Shown: piece after piece, positions 29,676 to 40,303 of the stretch
Layout of the letters: every line of letters starts with the position of its first letter
Numbering within the stretch: the first letter of the stretch is position 1
Assembly (NCBI GenBank): GCA_037953745.1
Contig: JBAKBP010007170.1
Coordinates: 1-64,000, forward strand
Direction of reading: 5' to 3'
Origin: Lithodes maja
Taxonomy: Eukaryota; Arthropoda; Malacostraca; Decapoda; Lithodidae
Length of the DNA stretch: 64,000 nt
Notes under the pieces: model-generated
Told to the model about the DNA's origin: nothing
The model's input: only the letters and a program-made list of their open reading frames with translations
The model's database searches: none
Made by a program: the position numbers and the translations under genes

Positions 29676-30550
29676 CAGTAACCCCTCGCCATTTCGGACC
29701 TCTAATTGTCGGAAACCCGTACTAGCCAGATCGCCGTCATCTCCCGGACACGTACTTCCGTTTTCGGATATTTCCGTCATCGCTCCGACAGTCTCTGACG
29801 TCGGATGACGCGCCCCATCCCCGGTGAATGTCCGTCAAAACGGGGATCCGTCGGAGCGCCGATATACAGGCTGGACTCTGAGTCACCCGCCTGTACGAGA
29901 AGTGACGTCACGGGCGTCCGTATGTTTTAAGTGGGTAGCCATCTTGTGTGATTGTTATCTCCTCCGCATATATTCCCGTGTTATCATGCCTCCCAAAGCG
30001 TAAGGTGACCTCGATATCACTTGAAATGGAGAAGGGAAGTGAGGTGGTCAAGGAGAGTAAGGTGGAGAAGTGGAGTGAAGTGGAGAGAAGTAATGTGAGG
30101 TGAAGGGGTGGACCTGTTTCAATGCAGCTGTGAGTGTTGATTCTTATTTTTCGACCATCAACTGAACTTATTGTTTCATATTCATTACTATATGTGCTAT
30201 TACTGTACAGTATATTAACCTAAAGTACGAATAGGGTAGCCTAGCCAAAAGTAGCCTAGCCTAGGCCTATTCGTTGTCATGGGTGCATGAAGTTCGTTCA
30301 CGTTTCCCTTCTTCTGAGGTCTCATTTATTCACATGCATGAAGTTCGTTCCCGTTTCCCTATTTAATCAATGGTGAAGTTTGCTCTCGTTTCACTATTTT
30401 TTTTATTTTTTTTTCGTCAGATTTTTTTCTTTCAGGTCGGTTTTTTGTCCTCTTTTAGATCGGACACAGCCGGACCTCGGACATCTCGGGTTTTCGGACA
30501 TTTCGGACAGGGTGTTCCCCCAATTAGTCCGAAATAGCGAGGGTTTACTG
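29676..30550 (+). mobile_element. pogo-1: pogo/Tigger-like element with transposase remnant
   Basis: 875 bp flanked by TA. Ends are CAGTAACCCCTCGCCATTTC and its inverted partner ending GCGAGGGTTTACTG, the style of pogo/Tigger termini. At 29,986 an ATG begins MPPKA, and after a one-base shift KVTSISLEMEKGSEVVKE follows. This resembles the start of the CENP-B-like helix-turn-helix domain of Tigger/Jerky transposases. The rest of the gene is gone. Three degenerate copies of a GTTCGTTCACGTTTCCC-like unit lie at about 30,290-30,400. Confidence 0.75.
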
Positions 30551-30552
30551 TA

Positions 30553-30777
30553 TTAATATTATTATTATTTTTTTTTGTTTTCTTTCAGAACAATCCTGGC
30601 CTGATACCCAGAATATGTGAAGCTCTATTTTCAAGTATGGCTACTGGGCGGGAGGCTGGCACTACTTACAAGTGAGTTACCTTCTATTGTCCAGTTAAGT
30701 CACTTGTAACTCTGAAGGGATAGTAAGCTGCAGTTAACTTCGACATTGAAAATGTTATCCAGTATATATAGAACAAT
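30553..30777. other. Unassigned spacer
   Basis: No gene seen; ATT-rich at the left end. Confidence 0.4.
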
Positions 30778-31337
30778 ATTATAGGTTTGACTCCTGTAAG
30801 GAGATAAAGAAAACCTAATATTTAGTAGTGGCCCCGTAATCATTGACGAACATGCCTATTACATAAGGCATCCTCTTCAAACACTAATCCGCCGTAGTTT
30901 GAATCTACCGCGCAGAGCATTTAAAATCTGAGGAGCCTTCATCATGAGTGCACGCGACCTCACTCATGGCTTCAGTCATTATGAATTGGGTTCTCACTAC
31001 GAAAAAACTTCGTAAAAAATAAAAAACAAAAAGAAAATAAGAATAACTATCCAATAAGCTTTCCATCATATCGTGGATGTACTTGTGTGGATCTTTGACC
31101 AGACGCTGATTCAGGCGTCATTCTTCCTTCACTGACATATCAAGTAAACCAAAATCCTTAATACATCAACGAATGGGAAGGGGATGGTCGGGAGGGCCCC
31201 TGTCGTCAATGATTACGGGGCCACTAAAATATTAGGTTTTCTTTATCTCCTTACAGGAGTCAAACCTATTATTTATTAGTGGCCCCTCCATCATTGACGA
31301 ACATGCCTGATTTCTAAGACTGGAGGGGGACATTCGT
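30778..31337 (-). mobile_element. FB2: foldback element, inverted relative to FB1
   Basis: The same terminal hairpin sequence as FB1 (AAAGAAAACCTAATATTTAG and complement) at 30,778-30,855 and 31,205-31,270. The 65-bp extension is on the right (31,271-31,337), i.e. the element is in the opposite orientation. The two copies differ mainly in CTCCTGTAAGGAG against CTCGGAGGGAAG in the arms. Confidence 0.7.
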
Positions 31338-31925
31338 AATCATATCATAACTCTAGAAAAGCAGATAATCAAACAACCACATAGTATTCTTACTTTTGTA
31401 AAAAAGAGATATTCGGGTGCATAAACTTTATACGGCCTAAATCTTCAAAAAGGGGTACAAGCAGGAGCGTGTTTCAAAGAAGCCTGCTTGAAAAAGGGTT
31501 AACTCTGAGACTCTGTGCACAGATCTGCTAGTTAAGAAGGCACTCCACTTAAAGTAAGTGGTGAAAACTAAAAACTTATAAGTTTACATGTGCACATATA
31601 AACCCCATTAACTAGTGGATATATTCCTAAAAATATAACCAAACATAAATGAATTCTTGTACATTCGTAGAAGTACTGAACTCTTGTACTTATGCAGAAG
31701 TAATTACTTCAAAAGTAAAAGTCGTAGTTGCAACTACCGAGATTTCTCAAAAATCTATTGCTTCACAGCCAAAGCTACTTACAACAAGAATTGTTGTAAC
31801 ACTACTATTGGCCTTTAGCACAATTTCCTGCAATGAATACTACAGAGAAATTTTATAATACAATGCCTACAACCAGTATCACAGCTCGTATGTTCCGAAC
31901 ACATACTCCGGAGGGGTCTAGGGTG
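31338..31925. other. Unassigned interval
   Basis: No coding region that I can support. It may include the 3' terminal region of DIRS-2 at its right side. Confidence 0.4.
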
Positions 31926-31999
31926 TCCTATGTCACACTGACTGCACCCCCCCCCCCCCTTTTTCTTGAAATTAAACAAAACGTGACTAAAAGGGCCAC

Positions 32000-32836
32000 C
32001 TAGACCCTCTGCCATAAAGCTATACATGGCAAGGAAGGTTTGTCCAGAGCTACTGAAAGGTATCGAGGCAAAAACTCCTGATTAGAGGCCCACAACTGTG
32101 TGGACGTAATAACTTCCACCGAAAGATTATTAAGGAAACGTAAAGAGGCTGTCCCCTTGCGTAAATCGTGGGTCTTACCCACAACGCCGGGATTCTTCTC
32201 TTTAAAGTCCTCGACCAAGAGAGAAGCCAGTGTACGCTCCATCAAGCGTTCACCCGGACTTGCGACCCATAAAGCACCCTGGTGATTTAGAGGTGCCACT
32301 CTTAAATATTTGGTTAGAGCTTGCACTGGGCAAAAAAGATGGTGCACCTTTCCCCTGTTTAACGCCGGCACCGTGAACTCTGAAAACACGTGTTCACTGT
32401 GCTCAATCTCGGCTATGAATCCTGGGGAAGGTGCAATGTGAATACACTCATGAAGCCTATCAAACCTGAGGCAATTAGGTGCGTTGTTCATCGCCGCCAG
32501 CTCAGATACTCTGTTCCCGGTAGCCAAAGCCATAAGGAATACTGCCCTTTTGTAAAATCTGCAGTCTTTGGTACATACGGGAACGAGAATAACGACGATG
32601 CTTTGTCCAGAGACCATGTAGGCCTGAGCCGACGGGGAGGAGTTTAAAACCTGCCCACATAAATCACTTTCAGATAAATGTTTCTGCATGAACAGATAAA
32701 TTAAAGAATAAACAACCAACGCCACCGAGGGCACAGTTTGTTTTGTTCTAAGAATCCGAGACGTAAAAGCTTGCCAATGCGATGGAAACTGTCGCTTTGT
32801 AGACTGGGTATATTGATTCGTGAATATCTTGGTCAC
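32000..32836 (-). pseudogene. DIRS-2 tyrosine recombinase, internally deleted
   Basis: The frame encodes QYTQSTKRQFPSHWQAFTSR, ATGNRVSELAAMN (first Arg), CPVQALTKYLRV, HDLRKGTASLRF (His and second Arg) and FLPRYLSVALDKP (Tyr), so the tetrad is complete. Compared with DIRS-1, about 33 residues of the N-terminal domain between the first helices and KRAVFLMAL are missing. Upstream, the frame shared with DIRS-1 is closed by a TAG in DIQ*AKWLA (about 32,866). It is therefore probably inactive. It also serves as a control showing how the DIRS-1 frame reads across the site where P1 inserted. Confidence 0.85.
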
Positions 32837-32866
32837 GTCGCTACCATATGGTGCTAGCCACTTGGC

Positions 32867-33290
32867 CTACTGAATGTCCAAAATGAACAAGTCCGCGAGG
32901 TTTCTAGGTTGCCAATTGTGTTCTAAGTGGAACAACCCGACCAGGAGTGACACTGGGTGCGGGCACCAAGTGTTCAAATGCTGGTACCACACTGCGCCGG
33001 CCACAGGGGCGCGATTAGCGAGACTACACCTCGCTAATCCTGTAGTTTGTTGACTACGTGGCACATTAGAGACGCGTCTGGCGGCGGAAAATAGATAAAT
33101 GGAAATCAACCTGTTCTCGTCCGTCATCAGAGCGTCAGGTCCGCCCGCCGGCGTTATCGTCCGGCGGGTGAGGTACGACTGTGAGTATCGCCATACACCT
33201 TGGCTGTGGCTGTCCCTCGCTTGCGAGCTCGGTATACTCCCTGAATGGGAGCTCTCGTCCGAGTCCCGTAAAGGTTATGATAATTAAAAG
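32867..33290 (-). pseudogene. DIRS-2 RNase H-recombinase linker remnant
   Basis: The minus strand shows GGPDALMTDENRLISIYLF, APVAGAVWYQHLN and SLLVGLFHLEHNWQPRNLADL, matching DIRS-1 GGPDALLEDW, WLAQVWCHQLL and SAFHLETIGNLQ. It is broken by frameshifts. No RNase H core is visible further right. Confidence 0.65.
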
Positions 33291-33544
33291 CTCCCATAGC
33301 TCATTAACACATTGAAAGCAGAGCTGGTGAGCAAAATCATAAAGTATACTAATTAATTTAATTTATATTTAATTGTATTAAAATAAATTACTATAAATAA
33401 ACACAATATTATCATAATATAATCATAGAAAATATATATGTTTATTATGATTCAGCTATTAAATTACAGTATTTCATTAACAAATAAAAATAAGATAGGG
33501 CTACCTGAGCTTAACGGCGTTGAACATACAGCAATGAGAGGTTC
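33291..33544. other. AT-rich unassigned interval
   Basis: Very AT-rich with ATAATT-type repeats; no gene recognised. Confidence 0.5.
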
Positions 33545-36197
33545 AAGTGCCGACACGACAGAGACTGGGGGAAAACTACCCCGCCCCCGGGAACTACCTG
33601 GTCACCTGGTGCAACACCGGTACTCCGCCCTGGAAAGAGAAATTTCCGGGGATTAATGCTCATAGGGTTACACCCAAAAAATGGTACAAAATATGTGCCT
33701 CAAAACCGCCGGTCAAAGAACCGTAGCACTCCACCACTACTTTTCGTTGTCCTTTAGTTTCATATTAAAGATTTCAGCATATCTTTACCTGTCCAGAAGA
33801 TTTAAGCATATCTTCTGAATCCTCATAAAGATGAAGCATATCTTTATTAAAGATGAAGTCTTTCAAGTATCCCTTTACACTTGAAACACTAGTAAGATTC
33901 CAGCATCTTTTTATCCCATAAAAAGTCTAAGCCTATCTTAATCTCTAGTCCGGCTTCTCCCAGAAGCCCTCATAGATCGCCGTCTTGAAGGCCGTGATAC
34001 CCTATTGTATCAATCAATTGTTTGGCAAATTATCGCGAATTGCAAATCCGTTAATATAACCACCCGAAGGTACAACCGCCGGGTTTTATATGCAATGTCA
34101 AACCAATTATACCTGCCCCAGACCTCTTTGTAAAAAGGTCGCCGGGAGGTAAAGACCAAACAAACAGACAGCATTGTTTCAATGGCTTTGAAAAGCGGAG
34201 AAAACCAAGTCCAACAGGTGTCAGCCTGATCACCTAGAAAACTGTGTGGAGCCCCCCCTCGACGGGAATAACCCAGGAAGCCTGATCCCAGGCTCGACCA
34301 TAGAAAACGCAGTTTCTGATGAGCCCTCAAGCGACCAAACTCGTCGGGGTAACTTACCTATTTTAGCCATCCTGACTAAAACTCGGTAAACAAAAACGGT
34401 GTTCTCGGAGCAACGAGAAAAACGCCGGAAAGGTAACCCACACTAAACTATACATTACAGGAGGGGGTAATGCATAAAGCAATGAATAACACAGGAAGCC
34501 TGATCCCAGGCTCGACCACAGAAAACGCAGTTTCTTATGAGCCCTCAAGCGACCAAACTCGTCGGGGTAACTTACCTATTTTTAGCCATCCTGACTAAAA
34601 CTCGGTAAACAAAAACGGTGTTCTCGGAGCAACGAAAAAAACGCCGGAAAGGTAACCCACACCAAACGAGACATTTTAACACATTTTATACAAAGGGTGT
34701 GCGCAAAAATAGGGATACCTGAACAGGAGGGCGTAATGCATAAAGCAAAAACCGGGGCAAAGGTAGCCATGACAGAGACTGGTGGGATACTTACTCCAGG
34801 TTCTGCATAGACCCGCCGGAACCCAGCTCTGGAAAAAAAGAAAATTTCCAGGAATTAATGCTCATAAGGTTAACCCAAACATGTTCGCACACAAGTATTA
34901 ACCCTTCAAACTCGGATGGTACACGTGTGTACCATTATGTTTTGCCCCCAGGAACCCGGGTGGTACAACATTGTACCAGTGGTTGAAAGCCTGTGAGCTT
35001 GGTGTGCGAGGCGTCGGTCCGACGCATGTAAACAACAGCCGGCTGGACCGACGCCCCGCATCTCCGGCCACAAGAAGGAGAGCGTCGCTTGTTCGTGTGT
35101 GCCTGTACTGTATGTTGTTGTTAAGTATCGAAAAGTATTGTAAAGTGGCTGTTGTTGCTGTAAGTTATCTCCACTGAAATCATCATCACAACTCAACCAG
35201 TTGACTTAGAGAGCTCTACTTAACACCATTCTACAGGTAAATAACACAGCTATGCTTGGGGATGCGCGGGAATGTGGGAAGCAGTCAGCATAACAATGAT
35301 ACGGTAGCCTAGCCTAGACGTTTTTCGGCCAAAACACCCGGGTTTCGCCCAATATTTATGTAATGCGTAGCCGGGGCTGGAGGGTTAAATAACCCGCCGG
35401 GTAACGAGACGTAATACTCAACGACTACAGCTTGCTACGCGGTGAGGTTTCCTAAGTAAAAGATTTCAGAATATCTTAATTTGTCCAAAAGATTTATGAA
35501 TACCCTCTGACATAATATATAAAGACCAGCATGGCGTTTATAACTGATTAAGTCTTTCCGGTGGCGTTTGTTTCAAGATTCAATTATGGAAAAAACTCCC
35601 CTAAAAAAGACGCCGGCCCCCGAATTATCTCGTAGATCAAAAACTGGGAAGCCTGACAAATATACGAGATCTAACTTCTCCCGAAGTATCTTTTTAGATC
35701 GCCGTATGTTGAAGACGGCGATACAAATCGTATCCCTCAATTGTCTGGTTAACTAACTGAATTGTAAATTCGTTATTCCCATCCCTCCAAGGAGCACCCG
35801 CCGGGTGTGAATATTAGTTTAAAAAACGTTAACCCCAATTGTGCCCTAAAGCGCCGTTTGTTGAAGGAGGCGATACACAATGCATCCCTCAATTGTCTGG
35901 TCAACTAAACTGAATTTTGCAAATTCGGGCATCCCACCCTTCCAGGTTGCACCCGCCGGGTGATTTAAAGTTTAAAAGTTAACCCCAATTGTTCCTAACC
36001 CCACTTCTTTGTAAAAGATCGCCGGGGAGGAAATACAAATATCGCGAATTGCAAATCAGTTAATATAACCACCCAAAGGTACAACCGCCGGGTTTTATAT
36101 GCAATGTCAAACCAATTGTACCTGCCCCAGACCTCTTTGTAAAAAGGTCGCCGGGAGGGAAAGACTAAACAAACAAACGGCATTGTTACAATGGCTT
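33545..36197. repeat. Complex tandem repeat, copy 1
   Basis: A block whose second copy lies at 36,198-37,906. It is built from short modules, several ending in the palindrome ACCCGCCGGGT or CCGCCGGG, plus small hairpins such as ATCGCCGTATG..GACGGCGAT. Within the block, a unit starting at CTCGTCGGGGTAACTTACC occurs twice (about 34,339 and 34,558). A leading module (GACAGAGACTGG to TTAATGCTCATA) occurs at 33,548, 34,771 and, in copy 2, at 37,193. MITE P5 is inserted in this copy. I see no conserved coding frame. Confidence 0.75.
34902..35384 (+). mobile_element. P5: piggyBac MITE with matching empty site
   Basis: 483 bp flanked by TTAA at 34,898-34,901 and 35,385-35,388. The left arm has palindrome TGGTACACGTGTGTACCA and, about 50 bp inside, TGGTACAACATTGTACCA. 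The right tip is GGGGCTGGAGGG. In copy 2 of the surrounding repeat (37,312-37,325) the same flanks meet at a single TTAA, confirming the insertion and its target duplication. Confidence 0.95.
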
Positions 36198-37906
36198 ATT
36201 AAAGATTTCAGCATATCTTTTACCTGTCCAAAAGAATTAAGCATAACTTCTTAATCCTCATAAAGATGAAGCATATCTTTAATAAAGATGAAGTCTTTCA
36301 AGTATCCCTTTACACTTGAAGCACTAGTAAGATTCAGGCATCTTTTTATCCCATAAAAAGTCTAAGCCTATCTTAATCTCTAATCCGGCTTCTCCCAGAA
36401 GCCCTCATAGATCGCCGTCTTGAAGGCCGTGATACCCTATTGTATCAATCAATTGTTTGGCAAATTATCTCGAATCGCAAATCCGTTAATATAACCACCC
36501 GAAGGTACAACCGCCGGGTTTTATATGCAATGTCAAACCAATTATACCTGCCCCAGACCTCTTTGTAAAAAGGTCGCCGGGAGGTAAAGACCAAACAAAC
36601 AGACAGCATTGTTTCAATGGCTTTGAAAAGCAGAGAAAACCAAGTCCAACAGGTGTCAGCCTGATCACCTAGAAAACTGTGTGGAGCCCCCCTCGACGGG
36701 AATAACCCAGGAAGCCTGATCCCAGGCTCGACCATAGAAAACGCAGTTTCTGATGAGCCCTCAAGCGACCAAACTCGTCGGGGTAACTTACCTATTTTAG
36801 CCATCCTGACTAAAACTCGGTAAACAAAAACGGTGTTCTCGGAGCAACGAGAAAAACGCCGGAAAGGTAACCCACACTTAACGATACATTACAGGAGGGC
36901 GTAATGCATAAAGCAACGAATAACACAGGAAGCCTGATCCCAGGCTCGACCACAGAAAACGCAGTTTCTTATGAGCCCTGTCGGGGTAACTTACCTATTT
37001 TTAGCCATCCTGACTAAAACTCGGTAAACAAAAACGGTGTTCTCGGAGCAACGAGAAAAAAACGCCGGAAAGGTAACCCACACCAAACGAGACATTTTAA
37101 CACATTTTATACAAAGGGTGTGCGCAAAAATAGGGATACCTGAACAGGAGGGCGTAATGCATAAAGCAAAAACCGGGGCAAAGGTAGCCATGACAGAGAC
37201 TGGTGGGATACTTACTCCAGGTTCTGCATAGACCCGCCGGGACCCAGCTCTGGAAAAAAAGAAAATTTCCAGGAATTAATGCTCATAAGGTTAACCCAAA
37301 CATGTTCGCACACAAGTGTTAAATAACCCGCCGGGTAACGAGACGTAATACTCAACGACTACAGCTCGCTACGCGGTGGGGTTTCCTAAGTGAAAGATTT
37401 CAGAATATCTTAATTTGTCCAAAAGATTTATGAATACCCTCTGACATAATATATAAAGACCAGCATGGCGTTTATAACTGATTAAGTCTTTCCGGTGGTG
37501 TTTGTTTCAAGATTCAATTTTGGAAAAAAAAAAACTAAAAAAGACGCCGGCCCCCGGATTATCTCGTAGATAAAAAACTGGGAAGACTGACAAATATACG
37601 AGATCTAACTTCTCCCGAAGTATCTTTTTAGATCGCTGTATGTCGAAGGCGGCGATACAAAACGTATCCCTCAATTGTCTGGTTAACTAACTGAATTGTA
37701 AATTCGTTATTCCCATCCCTCCAAGGAGCACCCGCCGGGTGTGAATATTAGTTTAAAAAACGTTAACCCCAATTGTGCCCTAAAGCGCCGTATGTTGAAG
37801 GAGGCGATACACAATGCATCCCTCAATTGTCTGGTCAACTAAACTGAATTTTGCAAATTCGGGCATCCCACCCTTCCAGGTTGCACCCGCCGGGTGATTT
37901 AACACC
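36198..37906. repeat. Complex tandem repeat, copy 2 (without MITE)
   Basis: Matches copy 1 from about 33,763 to 35,965 without the P5 insertion and with small indels, e.g. a longer A-run near 37,523. The right end is cut by MITE P6 after GGGTGATTTAACACC. Confidence 0.8.
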
Positions 37907-37910
37907 TTAA

Positions 37911-38391
37911 CCCTTCCTCCCCGAGCTGTCTTAGCTAATGACGGTCGCCCCTACCCGGGCGATATGGCCGAAAAACGTCTAGGCCTAGGCTACCGCATTT
38001 ATGTTTATTTTCACTGCTAGAACTTTCCCACTCATCTATATTCGTAGTGCGGTTTTCAATCTGTATTTTGGCATTGAATAGAGCTCTGTAAGTCAACTGG
38101 TTCAGTTGTGATGATGATTTCAGTGGAGCCAATATTGCAGAGATGTTGCCAATATGGGGGCTTTTTAGACACTAATTTCGTCATGACGTCAGAACAATAA
38201 CATTGAGGAGTCTTCTCCTTCTTGTTTTCGGAGGTGCGGTGACGAACGCTTGGGTTTGTTGACATACGTCGTACGCACGGCGTTCGGACCAAGCTTAATT
38301 AGGCTATTAAGCTCATGCCTTAGATAAGGCATACCGGGTAGCGGCCCTTCTTTCGTGCTGTCCTTACCTAAGGCAGCCCGGGTAGGAAGAG
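37911..38391 (-). mobile_element. P6: piggyBac MITE, reverse orientation
   Basis: 481 bp flanked by TTAA at 37,907-37,910 and 38,392-38,395. Its variable arm is at the right with GCCTTAGATAAGGC and TCCTTACCTAAGG palindromes. The core is shared with the other MITEs in reverse (AGAGCTCTGTAAGTCAACTGG, split by one base change). The tips are CCCTTCCTCCCCGAG and (inverted) CTCTTCCTACCCGGG. Confidence 0.85.
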
Positions 38392-38638
38392 TTAAATACT
38401 GTGCCTTCTGGAAGGAACGTCGCAGTTCCTGGGTTAGCCCTTAGACCCCGGGTGGTACACGTGTGTACCATTTTTTTTTGGCCCGAGGAACCCGGGTGGT
38501 ACAACACTGTACCATTGCTTGCGTGTGTGCTTTCGAATGGCGCGCGTAAAAATTTCGCTCCGTGGTCACCAGGCGTCGCTAGGCGACGCCACCAGACAGC
38601 ATGTACGCCACCAAAACAGTCTCTACCCTGCCGCCAAC

Positions 38639-39694
38639 ATGGATACTAGCCCAAAAAGTTATTCCCTTGTGTCCGATTCTACGCTCCCTTCGACGCCTGC
38701 CCATGTTCGTCGCGCCCTAACGCAAAGGCACGTACAAGATGCGTTGACTCCCGGAGGTATTGAGATAGCTTTGAGGAGTTATGAACGTGGTGAAGGCCAA
38801 AATAGTGTTGATGAGTTGGGTAGTGATAGCTCCGAGTCTTATCAGTCTCACTATAGTGAAGATTTTGACGATCTAGACGAAATCCATGAAAGATACGCCT
38901 TTTTTAGTGGATTTGACCATGACGATGAAAGTGATGATAGTGAGGCTGAGCGGGAGGCTGAGGTTGACCCGCCATTGTCTTCCTTATCTACCCACGCCAC
39001 CCAAGTTGCCCCAGGCTCCCGCCATTCTTCCCCACCACCACCAGCACTCCCTAGGGTTGAGGACCCCCCACTTTCGGCCTATTTACCCACTCCTTCCCCA
39101 CCTCGCCGACCTACACGCCGCCCACGCATCATTCGTTCCCCGCGAGATTATGAGGGGGGCTCTGAAGAAGAAGGGCACCTCACAGATGACTCTGGCCATG
39201 ATTACCTGGGTCCACCGTCAGGGCAAGATGACGGCTCTGACGACAACGACGATGACGACGACTTTATGGACATCGACGACCCTCAACCCAGACGCTTTGC
39301 CCAGGGCCGTCGTGCTCCTGGCCGCCCTGGCCGCCGGGCTGGCCGCCGGGCTGGGCCTGGGCGCCGTCGCGCTCCTGGCCGCCCTAGGGTGCGCGCCGCC
39401 AAAGTTCGTGGGCGTGCTGCCCCCGCTCTAGCTCCACAGAGGGCAGTGGCACAACCTGGGCGCCCCGTTCAGGACCGCCTGCAGTGTGCACAGTATCTAA
39501 ATGTGCACAAGCTCTGTTACCTGCCTCTGGAACGAGATGGAGTCACCATTAGCAGAAGGCGGTGCCATGTCTGCTGGAACAGCCAGGTGAGGCCGAGGAA
39601 GCACAAAAAGACCACCATGCAGTGTGTGGAGTGCCAGGTGTCACTATGTACTATACCGTGCTTTGCTGAATACCACAGCAAGCAGGAGTACTAA
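38639..39694 (+). CDS. P7 protein: piggyBac N-terminal region fused to C-terminal Cys-rich domain, no catalytic core
   Basis: Reading from ATG 38,639 gives 351 codons (391 if an upstream in-frame ATG is used). Residues 1-260 are the disordered acidic/basic region, aligned with P2 at the start (MDTSPKSYS against MDSTPNSDS), at LSSLSTHATQ and at DSGHDYLGPPSGQDD. Directly after an Arg/Pro/Ala-rich stretch it joins APQRAVAQPGRPVQDRLQCA, corresponding to P2's PQRAVAHPGPAVIDRLQCA, and ends with the Cys-rich domain (RCHVCWNS, QCVECQVSLC, CFAEYHSKQEY). About 400 residues containing all three catalytic aspartates are absent, yet the frame is kept. In piggyBac the C-terminal domain binds the element ends, so this protein could bind without cutting. 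Function unproven. Confidence 0.85.
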   Translation: MDTSPKSYSLVSDSTLPSTPAHVRRALTQRHVQDALTPGGIEIALRSYERGEGQNSVDELGSDSSESYQSHYSEDFDDLDEIHERYAFFSGFDHDDESDDSEAEREAEVDPPLSSLSTHATQVAPGSRHSSPPPPALPRVEDPPLSAYLPTPSPPRRPTRRPRIIRSPRDYEGGSEEEGHLTDDSGHDYLGPPSGQDDGSDDNDDDDDFMDIDDPQPRRFAQGRRAPGRPGRRAGRRAGPGRRRAPGRPRVRAAKVRGRAAPALAPQRAVAQPGRPVQDRLQCAQYLNVHKLCYLPLERDGVTISRRRCHVCWNSQVRPRKHKKTTMQCVECQVSLCTIPCFAEYHSKQEY

Positions 39695-39909
39695 CTAATA
39701 ATCATAGTGAAAGTACCAAAGACTGACAATATGTATGTATATAGGCAACAAGTGGAAATAAAACAATGTACAGGTGTATTGTGATAAAAAAATCATGTAT
39801 TATGAAAACATATATAAATAAGTGAAAAAAGACACAATAAATTGTATATAAAACGTTTACAAAGCATATAACTAAGTGAAAGTGACACATGACATAATAT
39901 TAGATGGCC

Positions 39910-40303
39910 TATCTATCTATCTATCTATTGCCAGACGCCTTACTCCCCTTACGAGGGTGGCCATACACAGAATGCCCCCAAGCGGACCTATTCCCTGTGA
40001 GAGGGACAACCCGAGCCAGTTTAGTGAAGGACTTACAGGATTGACCACTCAATTCAGGATCCGTCCGACTCCGAGGCCCTCTGTGTATCTTGTTAGCACT
40101 ATTTTTCTACAGTGGTGTCCGGCTAATCCATCCACTAACCTGCCTTACCCTTAGGTAAGCAGTACGGATTTGTATCAGGTTTACTCCCCTAGACAGGTTG
40201 CCAACCAAGGCTGACGAGTCCCATCCACCCGGATTTGTATAAGGTTGTCTCCCCTAGATGAGTTGCCGACCAAGGCTAACGAGTCCCATCCACCCATCCA
40301 CCC
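39910..40303 (-). mobile_element. SINE-like retroposon with GATA tail and 11-bp TSD
   Basis: 394 bp flanked by ATTAGATGGCC at 39,899-39,909 and 40,304-40,314. The tail (TATC)n is at the left, so it is minus-oriented. Near the tail, the minus strand reads GGCCACCCTCGTAAGGGG and GGCGTCTGGCAATAGATAG, close to RTE-1's end (GGCCACCCCTTCGGGGATC and GGCGTCGGGCAATAGATAG). The far end has two tandem copies of a 65-bp unit with GGCAACT/CCTGTCTAGGGGAG and GATACAAATCC. This fits a SINE borrowing the RTE-1 3' end; a pol III promoter is not certain. Confidence 0.65.

Larger units (their letters stand above)
31926..33290 (-). mobile_element. DIRS-2: 3' part of a second DIRS element, minus strand
   Basis: Contains, reading on the minus strand, the RNase H-recombinase linker (RRTITPAGGPDAL and ISIYLF), the recombinase, and a poly-G run (C14 on the plus strand, about 31,946-31,959) after the stop. 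gag and RT are absent. The right boundary is approximate. Confidence 0.75.

Noticed and set aside
34010..34330. Minus-strand ORFs of 60-119 codons in the complex tandem repeat, present in both copies
   Set aside because: They recur through duplication, have no recognisable domain, and differ in length between copies through indels. Not supported as genes.
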